A DNA stretch of 64,000 bases, taken from Methanoregula sp. SKADARSKE-2. GTDB lineage: Archaea > Halobacteriota > Methanomicrobia > Methanomicrobiales > Methanospirillaceae. Of this stretch, positions 38,635-47,875 are shown in pieces; position 1 is the first letter of the stretch; each line of letters opens with the position of its first letter. The stretch is taken from positions 744,001-808,000 of the forward strand of contig CP121470.1 of NCBI GenBank assembly GCA_030919125.1, read 5' to 3'. The position numbers and the translations under genes are program-made. The notes beneath the pieces were generated by a model. The model was not told where the DNA came from, searched no databases, and saw only the letters and a list, made by a program, of their open reading frames with translations.

Positions 38635-39969
38635 TCATCGCTCGTTGTGCTTGTTGAGCAAAAATGAAGTATATTTTGCAAGGTCGTACACTCCGTCCGT
38701 GGAAGGGTGGACCCCGATGAAGTCTTCAAACTCGTGTACGGAGAAATTCCGCTGCATGAGAAATGCCAGGTATCCTGCGATGAGGCCCGCCCCCGGTCCG
38801 GCACTGCATACCCCGGTTAGCCTGCCGGTTTCCCCATCCGCCATAACTTTTGCAAGGCCGGTACTTCCGGATGGAACTGACCAGAATGAGCCCGGCCCGG
38901 CGGGACCGGGAAGGGTGACCGATGCCGAGTTGGAGGTATCTCCGATACAGAATGCCAATTCGTTCGTCAGATTGATCGATTGCGGAATGTACCGGTAATC
39001 CATCGTGCGATCGGAACCAAGGATATTATCTGCCGCAACTATGCCCTGGTGCCGGGCTACAGGGGTGAGATAGGGGGGCCCGGTGACATCGCCGCATGCG
39101 TACACCCCAGGGACGCTCGTGCGCATGTGATTGTCGACGATCACTTCACCAAGCGGTCCCTTCTTTACGCCTTTCAGCATCTCTGACCGGGGCAGAAGCC
39201 CGGCAGTGATGAGGAGCGCCCGGGTCTCAATCCCGCTGCTTCGTTCTCCGGTTTTCACCTGTACGGATTCCACGCATGACGTGCCGGAGCACGAGCAGAA
39301 GGAACAATCCTCCCGGATCTCCACGCCATCAAGTTCTTTTTTTGCGAGTTCCCGCAGGTGCTTATCCACGTTCTTTAAAAATCCGCTCCGGCTGACAACG
39401 GTAACCCTGCTTCCGAACCGGCTGAAGATGTATGCGAACTCGGCGGCCATTACCCCACCGCCTACTATCACGAGCTCTTCCGGGAGATCGGGGATTGACC
39501 ATATCGTGTGGGGGTTGTAGACCCCGGCCAGGTGCAACCCTTCGGCTTCCGGGATGAGCGGGCGGGATCCTGTTGCAGCGATAACGGCATCTGCATCCAG
39601 CCGTTCGTCCCCGGCAAAAACCTCCTTGCCCTCGAGCCTGCCGGTTTTGTTGTAAAGGATCTCCACGCCGGCTCCCCGGGTCTCCTTGTCGAGAATACCG
39701 GCTATCCTTTCCTGTATTGTGTGCATCTCTCTGATAATCGCGGGAAAATTTACCGAAGGTAAAGAATCAATAAGGCCGGCGCTTGAAAAAGATCTGGCCG
39801 AATGGATCATGCGGGCGATATCATTCAGCGCACAGACCGGCATGCAGCCTACGTGGAGGCACTGGCCGCCGATGCCACCGTGTTCGATAAGGGTGACTTC
39901 CTTTCCTGCCGATGCAAGCCGGATTGAAGCCATCCTGCCGCCCGGCCCGCCCCCGAGGATAACGATCAT
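38635..39969 (-). CDS. Dihydrolipoamide dehydrogenase-like flavoprotein
   Basis: 444-residue pyridine nucleotide-disulfide oxidoreductase. FAD motif VILGGGPGGRMAS at residues 3-15, redox-active pair C-LHVG-C in GGQCLHVGCMP, NAD(P) motif VIVGGGVMAAEFAYIF and the FAD site GVYACGDVTGPP. The dimerisation domain ends with the HPS-D motif at the place of the usual HP-T-E active-site histidine/glutamate, so disulfide chemistry is likely but the acid residue is altered. An extra CSFCSCSGTSC cysteine cluster (about residues 222-232) is unusual. Isolated gene; substrate unknown. Confidence 0.85.
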   Translation of the reverse strand: MIVILGGGPGGRMASIRLASAGKEVTLIEHGGIGGQCLHVGCMPVCALNDIARMIHSARSFSSAGLIDSLPSVNFPAIIREMHTIQERIAGILDKETRGAGVEILYNKTGRLEGKEVFAGDERLDADAVIAATGSRPLIPEAEGLHLAGVYNPHTIWSIPDLPEELVIVGGGVMAAEFAYIFSRFGSRVTVVSRSGFLKNVDKHLRELAKKELDGVEIREDCSFCSCSGTSCVESVQVKTGERSSGIETRALLITAGLLPRSEMLKGVKKGPLGEVIVDNHMRTSVPGVYACGDVTGPPYLTPVARHQGIVAADNILGSDRTMDYRYIPQSINLTNELAFCIGDTSNSASVTLPGPAGPGSFWSVPSGSTGLAKVMADGETGRLTGVCSAGPGAGLIAGYLAFLMQRNFSVHEFEDFIGVHPSTDGVYDLAKYTSFLLNKHNER

Positions 39970-40086
39970 GGGGCACGCCCGGCGGTACGCGGGAGGTTTG
40001 TTCTCTCTGTAAATCTGAAAGGAACCATGGGAGCGCTCACCCGGGGGAAGGGATGCGGATCCTCCCCCTGATGTTGATGGTGGATT

Positions 40087-41046
40087 TTAGAATACTTCGA
40101 CGCCTTCATCCATCGGCTCCGAGAGGAGCTCACCGGTGAATGCGTTGACCTCGACGATCCTCTTCCCCCGGATCTGCCAGACCGGGATGTAGACTTGCCG
40201 GGTTTCAACCGTGATATTCTTCTTGTCGGGTTTGAGGATCTTCTCTTCGTAGAAGATCGCGTCCCCCTTCTCCTGCTTTATCCTGACTTTCTGGGTGAGG
40301 CGATCGATAAGTTCGGTGACCATCCGCTCGGATGCTTCCTCTTTCCTGATGTGGGAATCGCAGACTTCAGCGCTTGCAGGGATCTCGGACTCCTCGACCT
40401 TACTCCCGTCAAGCTCGATCTTGATCCCGTTGATGCCGTTGATGGCGGTATATCCTTCCGCATCGAAGGGGATCCGCCGGTCTTTGTACATCTGTTCTCC
40501 GGAACTCACGTAGTGGATCAGGTAATAGGGAATGAACCGCAGCTTCGGGGTTCCCTGGATACCGGCAGCCCGGATCGCTGCCTGTTCGGACAATTTTATG
40601 GGGAAATGGGGGAGTTCGATACCGGAGGTCTCTTCTTTGGCCGGTTCTGCCGCAGCTGCCTGCGGTGCTGCAGTCTTTCGTTCCTTCTGTGGTGTCAGGT
40701 CGAGGGCAAGCTCGCGGTTGACAATATCGGCAAGGACTGCTTCGCCGGTGTACCGGACAAACTCGCTGACGCCCCACTGGATGCAGTTTTCGGTGGAAAT
40801 CTCCTTGTCGAGTGTGAAGAGGATCTTCTTGCAGCTCATCTCGTGGTCGTCGATCATGAGGCTGTAATTGGTCTTGTCGAACTGGCCCACAAGATTTGCA
40901 TCGTTCGAGCAGAGTACAAGAACGCAGGCCCCTTCCCTGACTGCTGAGAGATCGAGCGGTTCATCGACCTCTTCAACTTCGAAACGTGCTGCTTCAAGAA
41001 TGAGTCGCATCGCATTCCTGGCTTTTTCCTGCATTTCTGGTTCCAT
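40087..41046 (-). CDS. Conserved hypothetical protein, 319 residues
   Basis: I do not recognise a named family. N-terminal domain (residues 1-115) starts MEPEMQEKARNAMRLILEAA and has alternating strands and helices (ACVLVLCSNDANLVGQF), reminiscent of a restriction-endonuclease-like sensor fold. An alanine/proline linker (about 120-140) is followed by a second domain with LRFIPYYLIHYV and VYIPVWQIRGKRIVEVNAFTGELLSEPMDE, resembling the strand-turn pattern of PepSY-like modules. No membrane segment. It is divergent from the NrpR-like gene with only about 64 bases between, so they may share control. Confidence 0.7.
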   Translation of the reverse strand: MEPEMQEKARNAMRLILEAARFEVEEVDEPLDLSAVREGACVLVLCSNDANLVGQFDKTNYSLMIDDHEMSCKKILFTLDKEISTENCIQWGVSEFVRYTGEAVLADIVNRELALDLTPQKERKTAAPQAAAAEPAKEETSGIELPHFPIKLSEQAAIRAAGIQGTPKLRFIPYYLIHYVSSGEQMYKDRRIPFDAEGYTAINGINGIKIELDGSKVEESEIPASAEVCDSHIRKEEASERMVTELIDRLTQKVRIKQEKGDAIFYEEKILKPDKKNITVETRQVYIPVWQIRGKRIVEVNAFTGELLSEPMDEGVEVF

Positions 41047-41110
41047 CAACTATAAATTGCCGTGGTCTTATAGAACAATTTTTCTATTGCGATGTCCGAG
41101 ATTACTGGTA

Positions 41111-41857
41111 ATGAATTCCCCCCTCAAATTTGTTAATCACAAGATCGAGGATTTTGCGATCCAGGTCACCTTCGATCCGGTTGCAGGGGAAGGGAATGTT
41201 GTTTACAATCTCTCCCTCATAAAAAACGAGGATCTCGAATTTGCCATCTCGGTCCTCAAGAACGCCTACCGGGCCGGGATCAGTGTCAGCGGGCTTGTCA
41301 AATTTTTCAAATCCGGGGAGACGATCGCTGACTTTGTCGTCCCGGACGGGGATACAGCCATCTGCACGATGTGCAGCATGACCTTTGACGGTCTCCTGAT
41401 CAACCGGGGCATCCCGATCAACCCGATCGGCGGGGGCGTTGTGGAGATAGAGAATCGCACTCCCATCCGGTTCACGCATATCATCCTCTACGAGTATACG
41501 ACAATAGATCCGCTCCAGGTACTGATCTCCCAGAAGACAACCGCGGTAACGAGCGTCATGAGGAAGGGAAGCGGGAGCATCCTTGCAAACATCCGGGAAT
41601 TCCACATGGAAGCCGAACCGCTCGTTAGCGTAGTTCTCGACGAACTCTCAAGCAGCAGTTATTCAGGGATCCTTGAGGTCGGAATGCCGAACCTCCCCCT
41701 GCTCGGCGTTCCGGTCAGCCCGCAGTATGTCGGCATAGCAGCGATCGGCGGCACAAATCCGCTTGCGGCGATCCGCGAAGGCGGGAGACCCGTGCGGATC
41801 CAGGCAATGAAAGGGCTCATCGACGTTAAGGAACTCGAGGAGATCCGGACCTTCTAG
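41111..41857 (+). CDS. NrpR-domain (DUF128) protein without DNA-binding part
   Basis: 248 residues forming a single NrpR effector domain. Recognisable are FDPVAGEGNVVYNLSLI near the front, CTMCSMTFDGLLINRGIPINPIGGGVVEI in the middle and GVPVSPQYVGIAAIGGTNPLAAI near the end. Full NrpR is a 2-oxoglutarate-responsive nitrogen repressor with an N-terminal winged helix and one or two such domains; here the winged helix is absent and the start ATG 41111 is close to the family domain boundary. It may act as a partner of another NrpR or as a separate sensor. Confidence 0.8.
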   Translation: MNSPLKFVNHKIEDFAIQVTFDPVAGEGNVVYNLSLIKNEDLEFAISVLKNAYRAGISVSGLVKFFKSGETIADFVVPDGDTAICTMCSMTFDGLLINRGIPINPIGGGVVEIENRTPIRFTHIILYEYTTIDPLQVLISQKTTAVTSVMRKGSGSILANIREFHMEAEPLVSVVLDELSSSSYSGILEVGMPNLPLLGVPVSPQYVGIAAIGGTNPLAAIREGGRPVRIQAMKGLIDVKELEEIRTF

Positions 41858-42573
41858 GCTCCGGATCTCTCCCGTTCATTCCTGTTCTTTTGCCCGGTCG
41901 ATGATTAAGCTCGTACTACCGGGAGAAGAACCGGACGAATCCTTCCGATTCTGAAAAGAGAGCGACAGCATCGTCTTCGCCCGATCCATTACCATCACGC
42001 TCCGGTTGTCAGTAAGACAGATCCCTCCGGCATGCATATCCTGTACCCGGGCCGGATCTCCCGAAAGATCGGGCGTTGTTTGAGATAGACCTGCCCATCT
42101 CCCGCAATCTCTCCTTCATTGCGGGGTGATTATCTCGACCGGGGTCCGCTCCGCTGCATGCACCAGCGCAGACCTGATCTCATCGGCGTAGATCCCCGGA
42201 TGGGCAATGATCCTGATATCGGTCCGGGCGGTTCCTGCCCGATCGAGAATCCGGCTTAGCGGATATTTTTCCTTCCCCGGGAGTTCCAGATACGTTCCTC
42301 CCCGGCCCCGCTTATCAGGAGGGACAGCGCCAGAACGTTTCGGTGACGACCGGGAGACCAAGATGATATTCTTCTTTTGGAGCGGGTCGAGGACCGGGGA
42401 GAGCCGACGCGCGCGGCACGCCCGAGATCCCGTGTATCTCGCTTGCCGACGCGCTCGCAACCTGGAGGAGAGCAATGGAGCCGAGGGTTTCGTTACTTTG
42501 TGAGACCGGGCGATCTCAGGCAGGAGATCCCCCGAAGTGGCCCGCTCTTCTGCTCGTGCAGCGGGACATCACC
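41858..42573. other. Gene-free stretch with a possible decayed gene on the minus strand
   Basis: About 700 bases. A minus-strand frame (42116-42475) ends with a plausible protein-like tail (RILDRAGTARTDIRIIAHPGIYADEIRSALVHAAERTPVEII), while better-looking upstream parts (SIALLQVASASASEIHGISG, LGLPVVTETFW) lie in another frame. This suggests a frameshifted relic of unknown family. Nothing else is seen. Confidence 0.35.
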
Positions 42574-42580
42574 TTATATT
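42574..42580 (+). promoter_or_regulatory. TATA element of the surface-protein gene
   Basis: TTATATT, about 45 bases before the ATG at 42626, in an AT-rich island of an otherwise GC-rich region. Confidence 0.5.
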
Positions 42581-42625
42581 GTCCGCTATTAAATGTTGTT
42601 ATGATAATAACCACACGTGATCTCC

Positions 42626-43915
42626 ATGAATTTTCCCAGATGGATACTCGTACTTACGGTACTTGCCGTTACCTGCAGCCTGCCGGTAATGGGAATAACA
42701 ACCTATCTCGGGGGTTCGCCTCAGATATCGGCTGTAATAGCAGGCACCAATGAATTTACTGCCGGAAGCGATGCCACAATAAATGTCCTTCTCCATAACA
42801 GCGGCGTAAACCTGGTCAAATATGTTACGAAAGGAACTGTCGAGCGCGACGACGACCCGACAACTGCAAAGATGCTGACGGTAGGCTTTGCTGCGGGGAA
42901 GGCACCGATCCTTGTCAGATCCGATCCCCAGAATGTCGGGGATCTTTACACGCAAGGGATGATCACAGCACCGATTCAGGTCAAGATACTTTCCAATGCA
43001 ACCATGGGAGAGTACACGGTCCCGCTGACCGCTACGTACACCTACCTGCAGTCATCCGATCAGCCCTCATCCGAAGTGCTCCAGTCAGACTACCAGACCG
43101 TGAGCCAGCCACTTACCCTGACGATCCGGATCAAGCCCCAGATAAAGATCGAGGTGATCGAGGCGGTCCCTGAGAACCTCAACGTCGGCACCGAGGGGTA
43201 TATCAACCTCAAAATCAGGAATGCGGGGTTCGAGGATGGGAGAAGAGTGACGGTCCAGATTCTCCGGAAGGGTGCAAGTCCAATAATCCCAACCGACGGC
43301 AACATCTTTATCGGGGACCTCCTCCGGAACGGGACCGTTTCAGCGCGGTACAAAGTTGCTGTATCCGCGGATGCCGGTAAAGAGACCTACCCGGTCGATG
43401 TTGCGGTCACGTACGAGAACAGCGAAGGAGACGTGGTTACCTCCACCCCAGAGACCGTGGGGATCCCGGTGGGCGGGAAGATCACCTTTGCCGTTGTCTC
43501 GGATCCTGCGCTGATAACTCCCGGATCGGATACCACGATAAATGTAACGTACAGGAACACCGGTGATGCAACGGCACACAGTGCACAGGCCCGGATCACC
43601 GCGGTCGCCCCCTTTTCGAGCAGCGATGTTACTATGTATCTTGGTGAGATGAAGCCCGGCGATGTGGCAATCGCCCATTACCAGCTGAGCAGCAACGGTG
43701 ACGCGGAGATCAAAAACTATACGCTCGATACCCAGGTACGGTACCGGGACGCCCTTGACAACAGCCAGGTCTCGGATACGTTCAAGGTCCCCCTTACCCT
43801 TGTCCCGAAACCTGCAGCAGCCGGTTTCATGCAGATCCTGCCCATCGTTCTCCTAATCGCGCTCATAGCGGCGGGCGCCGGGTATTATTTACTTGTAATA
43901 AGAAAGAAGAAATGA
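42626..43915 (+). CDS. CARDB-repeat surface protein with C-terminal anchor
   Basis: 429-residue exported protein. Residues 1-23 (MNFPRWILVLTVLAVTCSLPVMG) are a signal peptide; three beta-rich repeats follow, each with a 'NVGTEGYINLKIRNAGF' or 'TPGSDTTINVTYRNTGD' pattern typical of COG1361/CARDB S-layer-like domains. Residues about 405-424 form a membrane anchor followed by RKKK at the end. Many N-x-S/T sites suggest glycosylation. GTG at 42617 is an alternative start. Its stop overlaps the start of pgi (ATGATG). Confidence 0.8.
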   Translation: MNFPRWILVLTVLAVTCSLPVMGITTYLGGSPQISAVIAGTNEFTAGSDATINVLLHNSGVNLVKYVTKGTVERDDDPTTAKMLTVGFAAGKAPILVRSDPQNVGDLYTQGMITAPIQVKILSNATMGEYTVPLTATYTYLQSSDQPSSEVLQSDYQTVSQPLTLTIRIKPQIKIEVIEAVPENLNVGTEGYINLKIRNAGFEDGRRVTVQILRKGASPIIPTDGNIFIGDLLRNGTVSARYKVAVSADAGKETYPVDVAVTYENSEGDVVTSTPETVGIPVGGKITFAVVSDPALITPGSDTTINVTYRNTGDATAHSAQARITAVAPFSSSDVTMYLGEMKPGDVAIAHYQLSSNGDAEIKNYTLDTQVRYRDALDNSQVSDTFKVPLTLVPKPAAAGFMQILPIVLLIALIAAGAGYYLLVIRKKK

Positions 43916-44622
43916 TGTTCTGGTGGGATGGGGAGCTGCCTGCACCGGCGGTTCGATCGATTGATGAGATGCGCCCCGTTCTCGCCGACCCCTCGTGTGA
44001 GCGGGAAGTCCCCCTCTATTTTATGTACCGCGATTGTGCGAAGTCGGATGCCGACTGGCGCTGGCTGCACGGGCACCAGCTCCGCTATGATATGACGGTC
44101 ATCCCTCCGGCGGAACTCTGCGGGGAATGGGTGAAGACCAAGGGGCACTATCACCCGAAAAACCCGGCCGGGGTCGGGTACCCGGAGATCTACGAAGTAC
44201 TCGAAGGAGAGGCCCACTATCTCCTCCAGTCCCGGAGACTTGAGGATGTCGTGCTCATAAAAGCCCGGGCAGGGGATGTGGTTGTCATCCCGCCGGAGTA
44301 CGGGCACATCTCCATCAATCCAACGCCCGATAAGACGCTTGCGATGGCAAATATCGTTTCAACAGCATTCGGGAGCGAGTACGGGGAGTATGAGGCACTC
44401 CACGGGGCCGCATATTACGAGATGTGCTCAGGCAGGATGCAGAAGAACGAACACTACCCGGATGTGCCCCCGGTCCGGTATATCGATGCGAAAAGCGGTC
44501 ATGGGGATCACCGGTTCTCCCGGGGGCCATTGTACAGCCTCATCGGGAAGCGCGAGGATCTCGCGTTCCTCAACACCCCGGAGAACTATCTTCCGGTCTT
44601 TACGGTCCTCCTAAAAGATTAG
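43912..44622 (+). CDS. pgi: Cupin-type glucose-6-phosphate isomerase
   Basis: 236-residue archaeal phosphoglucose isomerase, metal-dependent and unrelated to the bacterial enzyme. The cupin metal site is in GHYHPKNPAGVGYPEIYEVLEGEAHYLLQ (His-x-His and Glu) with the second motif histidine in PPEYGHISINP. Overlaps the upstream surface-protein gene by four bases and the convergent nadE by 23 bases at the tail. Confidence 0.93.
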   Translation: MMFWWDGELPAPAVRSIDEMRPVLADPSCEREVPLYFMYRDCAKSDADWRWLHGHQLRYDMTVIPPAELCGEWVKTKGHYHPKNPAGVGYPEIYEVLEGEAHYLLQSRRLEDVVLIKARAGDVVVIPPEYGHISINPTPDKTLAMANIVSTAFGSEYGEYEALHGAAYYEMCSGRMQKNEHYPDVPPVRYIDAKSGHGDHRFSRGPLYSLIGKREDLAFLNTPENYLPVFTVLLKD

Positions 44623-45340
44623 GCGCGGGAAGTCGTTTGTGCCCGCTCTTTCTGACGAGCGCGAGGACTTTTTCTTCAACCGGGGTTTCAGCCTGCCAGT
44701 TCCGTCCTTCGAGCGCTGCCAGTGCGGCGTCGATCTCAGGATAGGAAAGACCGATCTCCCGCTCATCGCTCTGGTCTTCCCAGAGCCCGGCGGATGGAGC
44801 CTTCCGGATGATTGCATCGGGGATCCCGAGCGCTCCTGCAGCTTCGTAAACGCCGGACTTATACAGATGGATGATGGGCTGGATATCGGCAGCATTGTCC
44901 CCGTATTTCGTGCAGTACCCGAGCATGAATTCGCTCCGGTTTGAGGTCCCGCAGACAAGCAAGTTGTCCCGGTTTGCATAGTAATAGAGGACGACCATCC
45001 GCGTCCGTGCCATAAGATTGCCGGTGAGATATGGGGTTTCCTGAAAACCCGGAATGATCCGGAATCCCGCAAGCATCGGATCGATACTGACCACTTGGTG
45101 GTTCATCCCGAACTTTCTGCAGAGATCCGCCGCATCCCGGATATCATCCGGTTTGCTGACCGCTGAGGGCAGAGAGAGGCCGAGGACTTTTTCCGGGCCA
45201 ACCGCAAGGCAGCAGAATGCAGCCGCGACCGCGGAGTCGATTCCCCCGCTCAGACCGATCACGATCCCGGATGTACCGCTGCTCCAGTACGCATACCGTA
45301 TCATCTTCTCTATCTCCCCCATTCTGCAACCGAGTTCCAT
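44600..45340 (-). CDS. nadE: NAD+ synthetase
   Basis: 246-residue ammonia- or amide-dependent NAD synthase; the ATP loop SGGIDSAVAAA starts at residue 31. Further typical parts are GTSNRSEFMLGYCTKYGD and RKAPSAGLWEDQSDE. It lacks the N-terminal glutaminase domain, so it depends on free ammonia. The last 23 bases overlap pgi on the opposite strand. Confidence 0.95.
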   Translation of the reverse strand: MELGCRMGEIEKMIRYAYWSSGTSGIVIGLSGGIDSAVAAAFCCLAVGPEKVLGLSLPSAVSKPDDIRDAADLCRKFGMNHQVVSIDPMLAGFRIIPGFQETPYLTGNLMARTRMVVLYYYANRDNLLVCGTSNRSEFMLGYCTKYGDNAADIQPIIHLYKSGVYEAAGALGIPDAIIRKAPSAGLWEDQSDEREIGLSYPEIDAALAALEGRNWQAETPVEEKVLALVRKSGHKRLPAPNLLGGP

Positions 45341-46038
45341 CAGATCCCCTGTTTCAGTTATATTAGATGGATGAACTTTTTCAATTGTTCTGTGGTGCTG
45401 ACGGGGATAACTGCATCACCTTCAAGAAGGATCTCCCCCCTATCCGGCAAACGACCGTTCCTAGGGCACGTTGGAATGCCGATGCTATGTGCTCCTTCTC
45501 TCTCCGTACCATTCAACACTGCGGGGGTGCGCCGTTCTTCACTCCCATGGTCCCATCCCTCAGATCGATAAGTACCGTCATGGCTGCAGCGATGACGATC
45601 CTCCCGAAGGGGTCTGGGCACCGATAGTCGGAAGAAGGGCGACAGAGGCTGCTCCTGCCCGGCAGAGTCAGTCTACGATACGGGCTCGTTTGCCCGAAAG
45701 AGGCCCTGCAGGACTTTCCTCAGTGGAGTCGGCGCAGGAAGCCGGTGAGAAGGGGTGCAATCAGGAGCGGCACCACGATGAAGAGCATGATAACCCCAAA
45801 AGAGAAGGATCTGGATCGGGAGCAGCCGGGTGTACGGGCTTGTCAATCGCAGGAGCACCGAGTTACCCCGTCGTCATCGATCCTCCAACAACGGCCGGCG
45901 CATCTGCTCTGGTGACTGGCCTGCCTTTTAAGGAGAGGGCACAAGCTCCAGAATAATGAACGCGTATAAACCGATCAGCAGCGCGAATGCGATGATGTAC
46001 AGGATGATCTGAATTCCGGGTGAATCTCTCACGAGACG
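45341..46038. other. Gene-free stretch with minus-strand decay products
   Basis: About 700 bases without an intact gene. A minus-strand frame ending at 45358 has the tail RGEILLEGDAVIPVSTTEQLKKF, which resembles the end of a TrkA-C (RCK) domain. Farther up, FIVVPLLIAPLLTGFLRRLH and GRIVIAAAMTVLIDLRDGT appear in other frames. This may be the remnant of an ion transporter with a TrkA-C tail; the evidence is thin. Confidence 0.3.
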
Positions 46039-46905
46039 TCAGATCCGATCGCGTTTGCGGGTCATTGCCGGTCTCCTCCCCGGGGTTCTGGCTCTCGCAC
46101 CCTGAGACCCCGGGAAATTTTCCCCTGCCGGTCCCGGGTCAGGCCCCGCATCCCCCCTCTTCTTTCCCAAACGAATGCGCTCCGAAATCTGCAGGAGCGA
46201 ATATTTTGTTGCCGGGTGCCGTTCGGTGTAGTTGTCCAGCGCATCCCCGAGAACCTGCTCAAAACCTCGGCAGGCCGGCGGTTCTGGGGGCGGGCGGATA
46301 CATCCACCTCCAATTACGTCTGCGTAGAGATCGACCTCCGATCCCGGTACGGTGATAAATGGCGTGATAACCGGGAGGAGCGCTTTCGGATCATCACCGA
46401 AGAAACCCTCCGGGCTTCCTTTGAGAAGGCTCACAAAAAATTCGAGCGCCGCGTCATCGAGAGATCGACCCCCGGCAAATTTTGTTATGGTATACCTGTC
46501 TGCAATTTTCACCGGCAACGGCGATGTCCCGGTGAGATTACAGGTCAGCGAATCCGTATCGGTTGCCATTTCGTAAATACAACCGATACTGTGATCTTCC
46601 ATAAAACGCTGCACATTACCCGCGGGGGGGGACTCCTCTTCCGGCTTCCTGGTAAAGATCGCTGTAACCCGGACATCGCGCCGGTTTGCCACAAGAATGG
46701 AAAGGAAGTGGAGGAGAGCGAGACTCTTCTTGTCCCCGGTCATAAGGACCCCGATGTGGTCTCCGGGCCGGAGCCAGGAGTGCGCCCGGATGTCACGCTT
46801 CGCTTTTGCTTCGAGATCGAGAAGAAAATGGCTCCTGCAGAGATGCAGGCCGGAGTAAGGCTGGAAGATCAGGGAGTCCCCCGGGCATTTAGAGCATCGC
46901 ATCAT
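46039..46905 (-). CDS. PP-loop ATPase-like protein with altered ATP motif
   Basis: 288 residues. It begins with a cysteine-rich zinc module (MMRCSKCPGDSLIFQPYSGLHLCRSHF) like the N-terminus of TtuA/NcsA tRNA-thiolation enzymes, followed by PGDHIGVLMTGDKKSLALLHFLS where the PP-loop should be. The canonical S-G-G-K-D-S is replaced by T-G-D-K-K-S. The catalytic-cysteine region of TtuA and the C-terminal zinc cysteines are not evident, although C-x(4)-P-P-P-E-P-P-A-C occurs late. A basic, disordered tail follows residue 250. Probably a diverged paralogue, function uncertain. Divergent from rio2. Confidence 0.7.
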   Translation of the reverse strand: MMRCSKCPGDSLIFQPYSGLHLCRSHFLLDLEAKAKRDIRAHSWLRPGDHIGVLMTGDKKSLALLHFLSILVANRRDVRVTAIFTRKPEEESPPAGNVQRFMEDHSIGCIYEMATDTDSLTCNLTGTSPLPVKIADRYTITKFAGGRSLDDAALEFFVSLLKGSPEGFFGDDPKALLPVITPFITVPGSEVDLYADVIGGGCIRPPPEPPACRGFEQVLGDALDNYTERHPATKYSLLQISERIRLGKKRGDAGPDPGPAGENFPGSQGARARTPGRRPAMTRKRDRI

Positions 46906-46984
46906 CTGTTCCGATAAAACTCTGGAAAATAAAAGATGTTTAAGCTTGTGTTAGCCAGCCCTGCTGTGTGGAGAAAACCCATGA

Positions 46985-46993
46985 TTTTATATT
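46985..46993 (+). promoter_or_regulatory. TATA box of rio2, leaderless transcript likely
   Basis: TTTTATATT is centred 29 bases before the rio2 ATG, so transcription should start at or very near the start codon; no Shine-Dalgarno sequence is present. Confidence 0.65.
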
Positions 46994-47017
46994 CTCGCGG
47001 GCAACCACTATGCAACC

Positions 47018-47875
47018 ATGGCCGTAGCCGCGGAACATATCCGCACCCTGAATAAATACGAGAGAGCCATCCTTGCTGCCCTCGAACGCTGGATGAAGCA
47101 GTACGCATGGGTACCGCTCGACCAGATCAAGCAGACGACAGAGCTCTCCGAATCCGAGGTCAACTACCGGCTCTCCCGACTCATCCGATGGGGGATGGTC
47201 CGGTTCAACCCGGTACCGTACGACGGGTACGCCTTGGTTTTCGGCGGATACGATACTCTGGCCCTTGCCTCACTCTCCAAGAAAGGAACGATATCGGCAC
47301 TCGGGACGATGATAGGAGAAGGAAAGGAGTCGGTCGTGTACGAAGCCCTCGGCCTCGGACCTGTTGCGATCAAGTTCCACCGGGTGGGAGGGCGCTCGTT
47401 CTCCTCTGCCCGGCTCAACCGGGATTATATCCCGGATGTCGGACACTGCCCCTGGCTTGTTGCCTCCCGGAAGTCGGCAGAAAGGGAGTACGAGGCACTC
47501 AGTCTGCTCCACCCCCGGGTCAGTGTCCCGCTCCCCATAGACCAGAACCGGCATACGGTTGTCATGGCCCTCATAAACGGGGCCAATCTCAACCGGTGCG
47601 CTCTTGAAGCCCCGGGTGAAGTGCTCGATGAGATCCTTGTGCAGCTCGGCGAAGCATACCGGGCCGGTGTCATCCACTCGGACCTCTCGGAATATAATAT
47701 CATGATGGAAGATGACCGGGTCGTCATTATTGACTGGCCACAATGGATCGGGGCGGACCACCCGAATGCTGCAGCCACCCTGGAACGGGACGTCGGCAAC
47801 ATTGTTACGTACTTCAACCGGAAATACCTGCTGAGACGCGATCAGAAGGACGCACTGCGATGCGTGACCGGTTAA
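47018..47875 (+). CDS. rio2: RIO2-type protein kinase
   Basis: 285-residue atypical kinase needed for small ribosomal subunit maturation. N-terminal winged helix (residues 1-85), then the kinase fold: IGEGKESVVYEA (phosphate loop), VAIKFHRVG (Lys), IHSDLSEYNIM (catalytic Asp and Asn) and VVIIDWPQW (metal Asp). The end overlaps the next gene by 16 bases. Confidence 0.96.
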   Translation: MAVAAEHIRTLNKYERAILAALERWMKQYAWVPLDQIKQTTELSESEVNYRLSRLIRWGMVRFNPVPYDGYALVFGGYDTLALASLSKKGTISALGTMIGEGKESVVYEALGLGPVAIKFHRVGGRSFSSARLNRDYIPDVGHCPWLVASRKSAEREYEALSLLHPRVSVPLPIDQNRHTVVMALINGANLNRCALEAPGEVLDEILVQLGEAYRAGVIHSDLSEYNIMMEDDRVVIIDWPQWIGADHPNAAATLERDVGNIVTYFNRKYLLRRDQKDALRCVTG

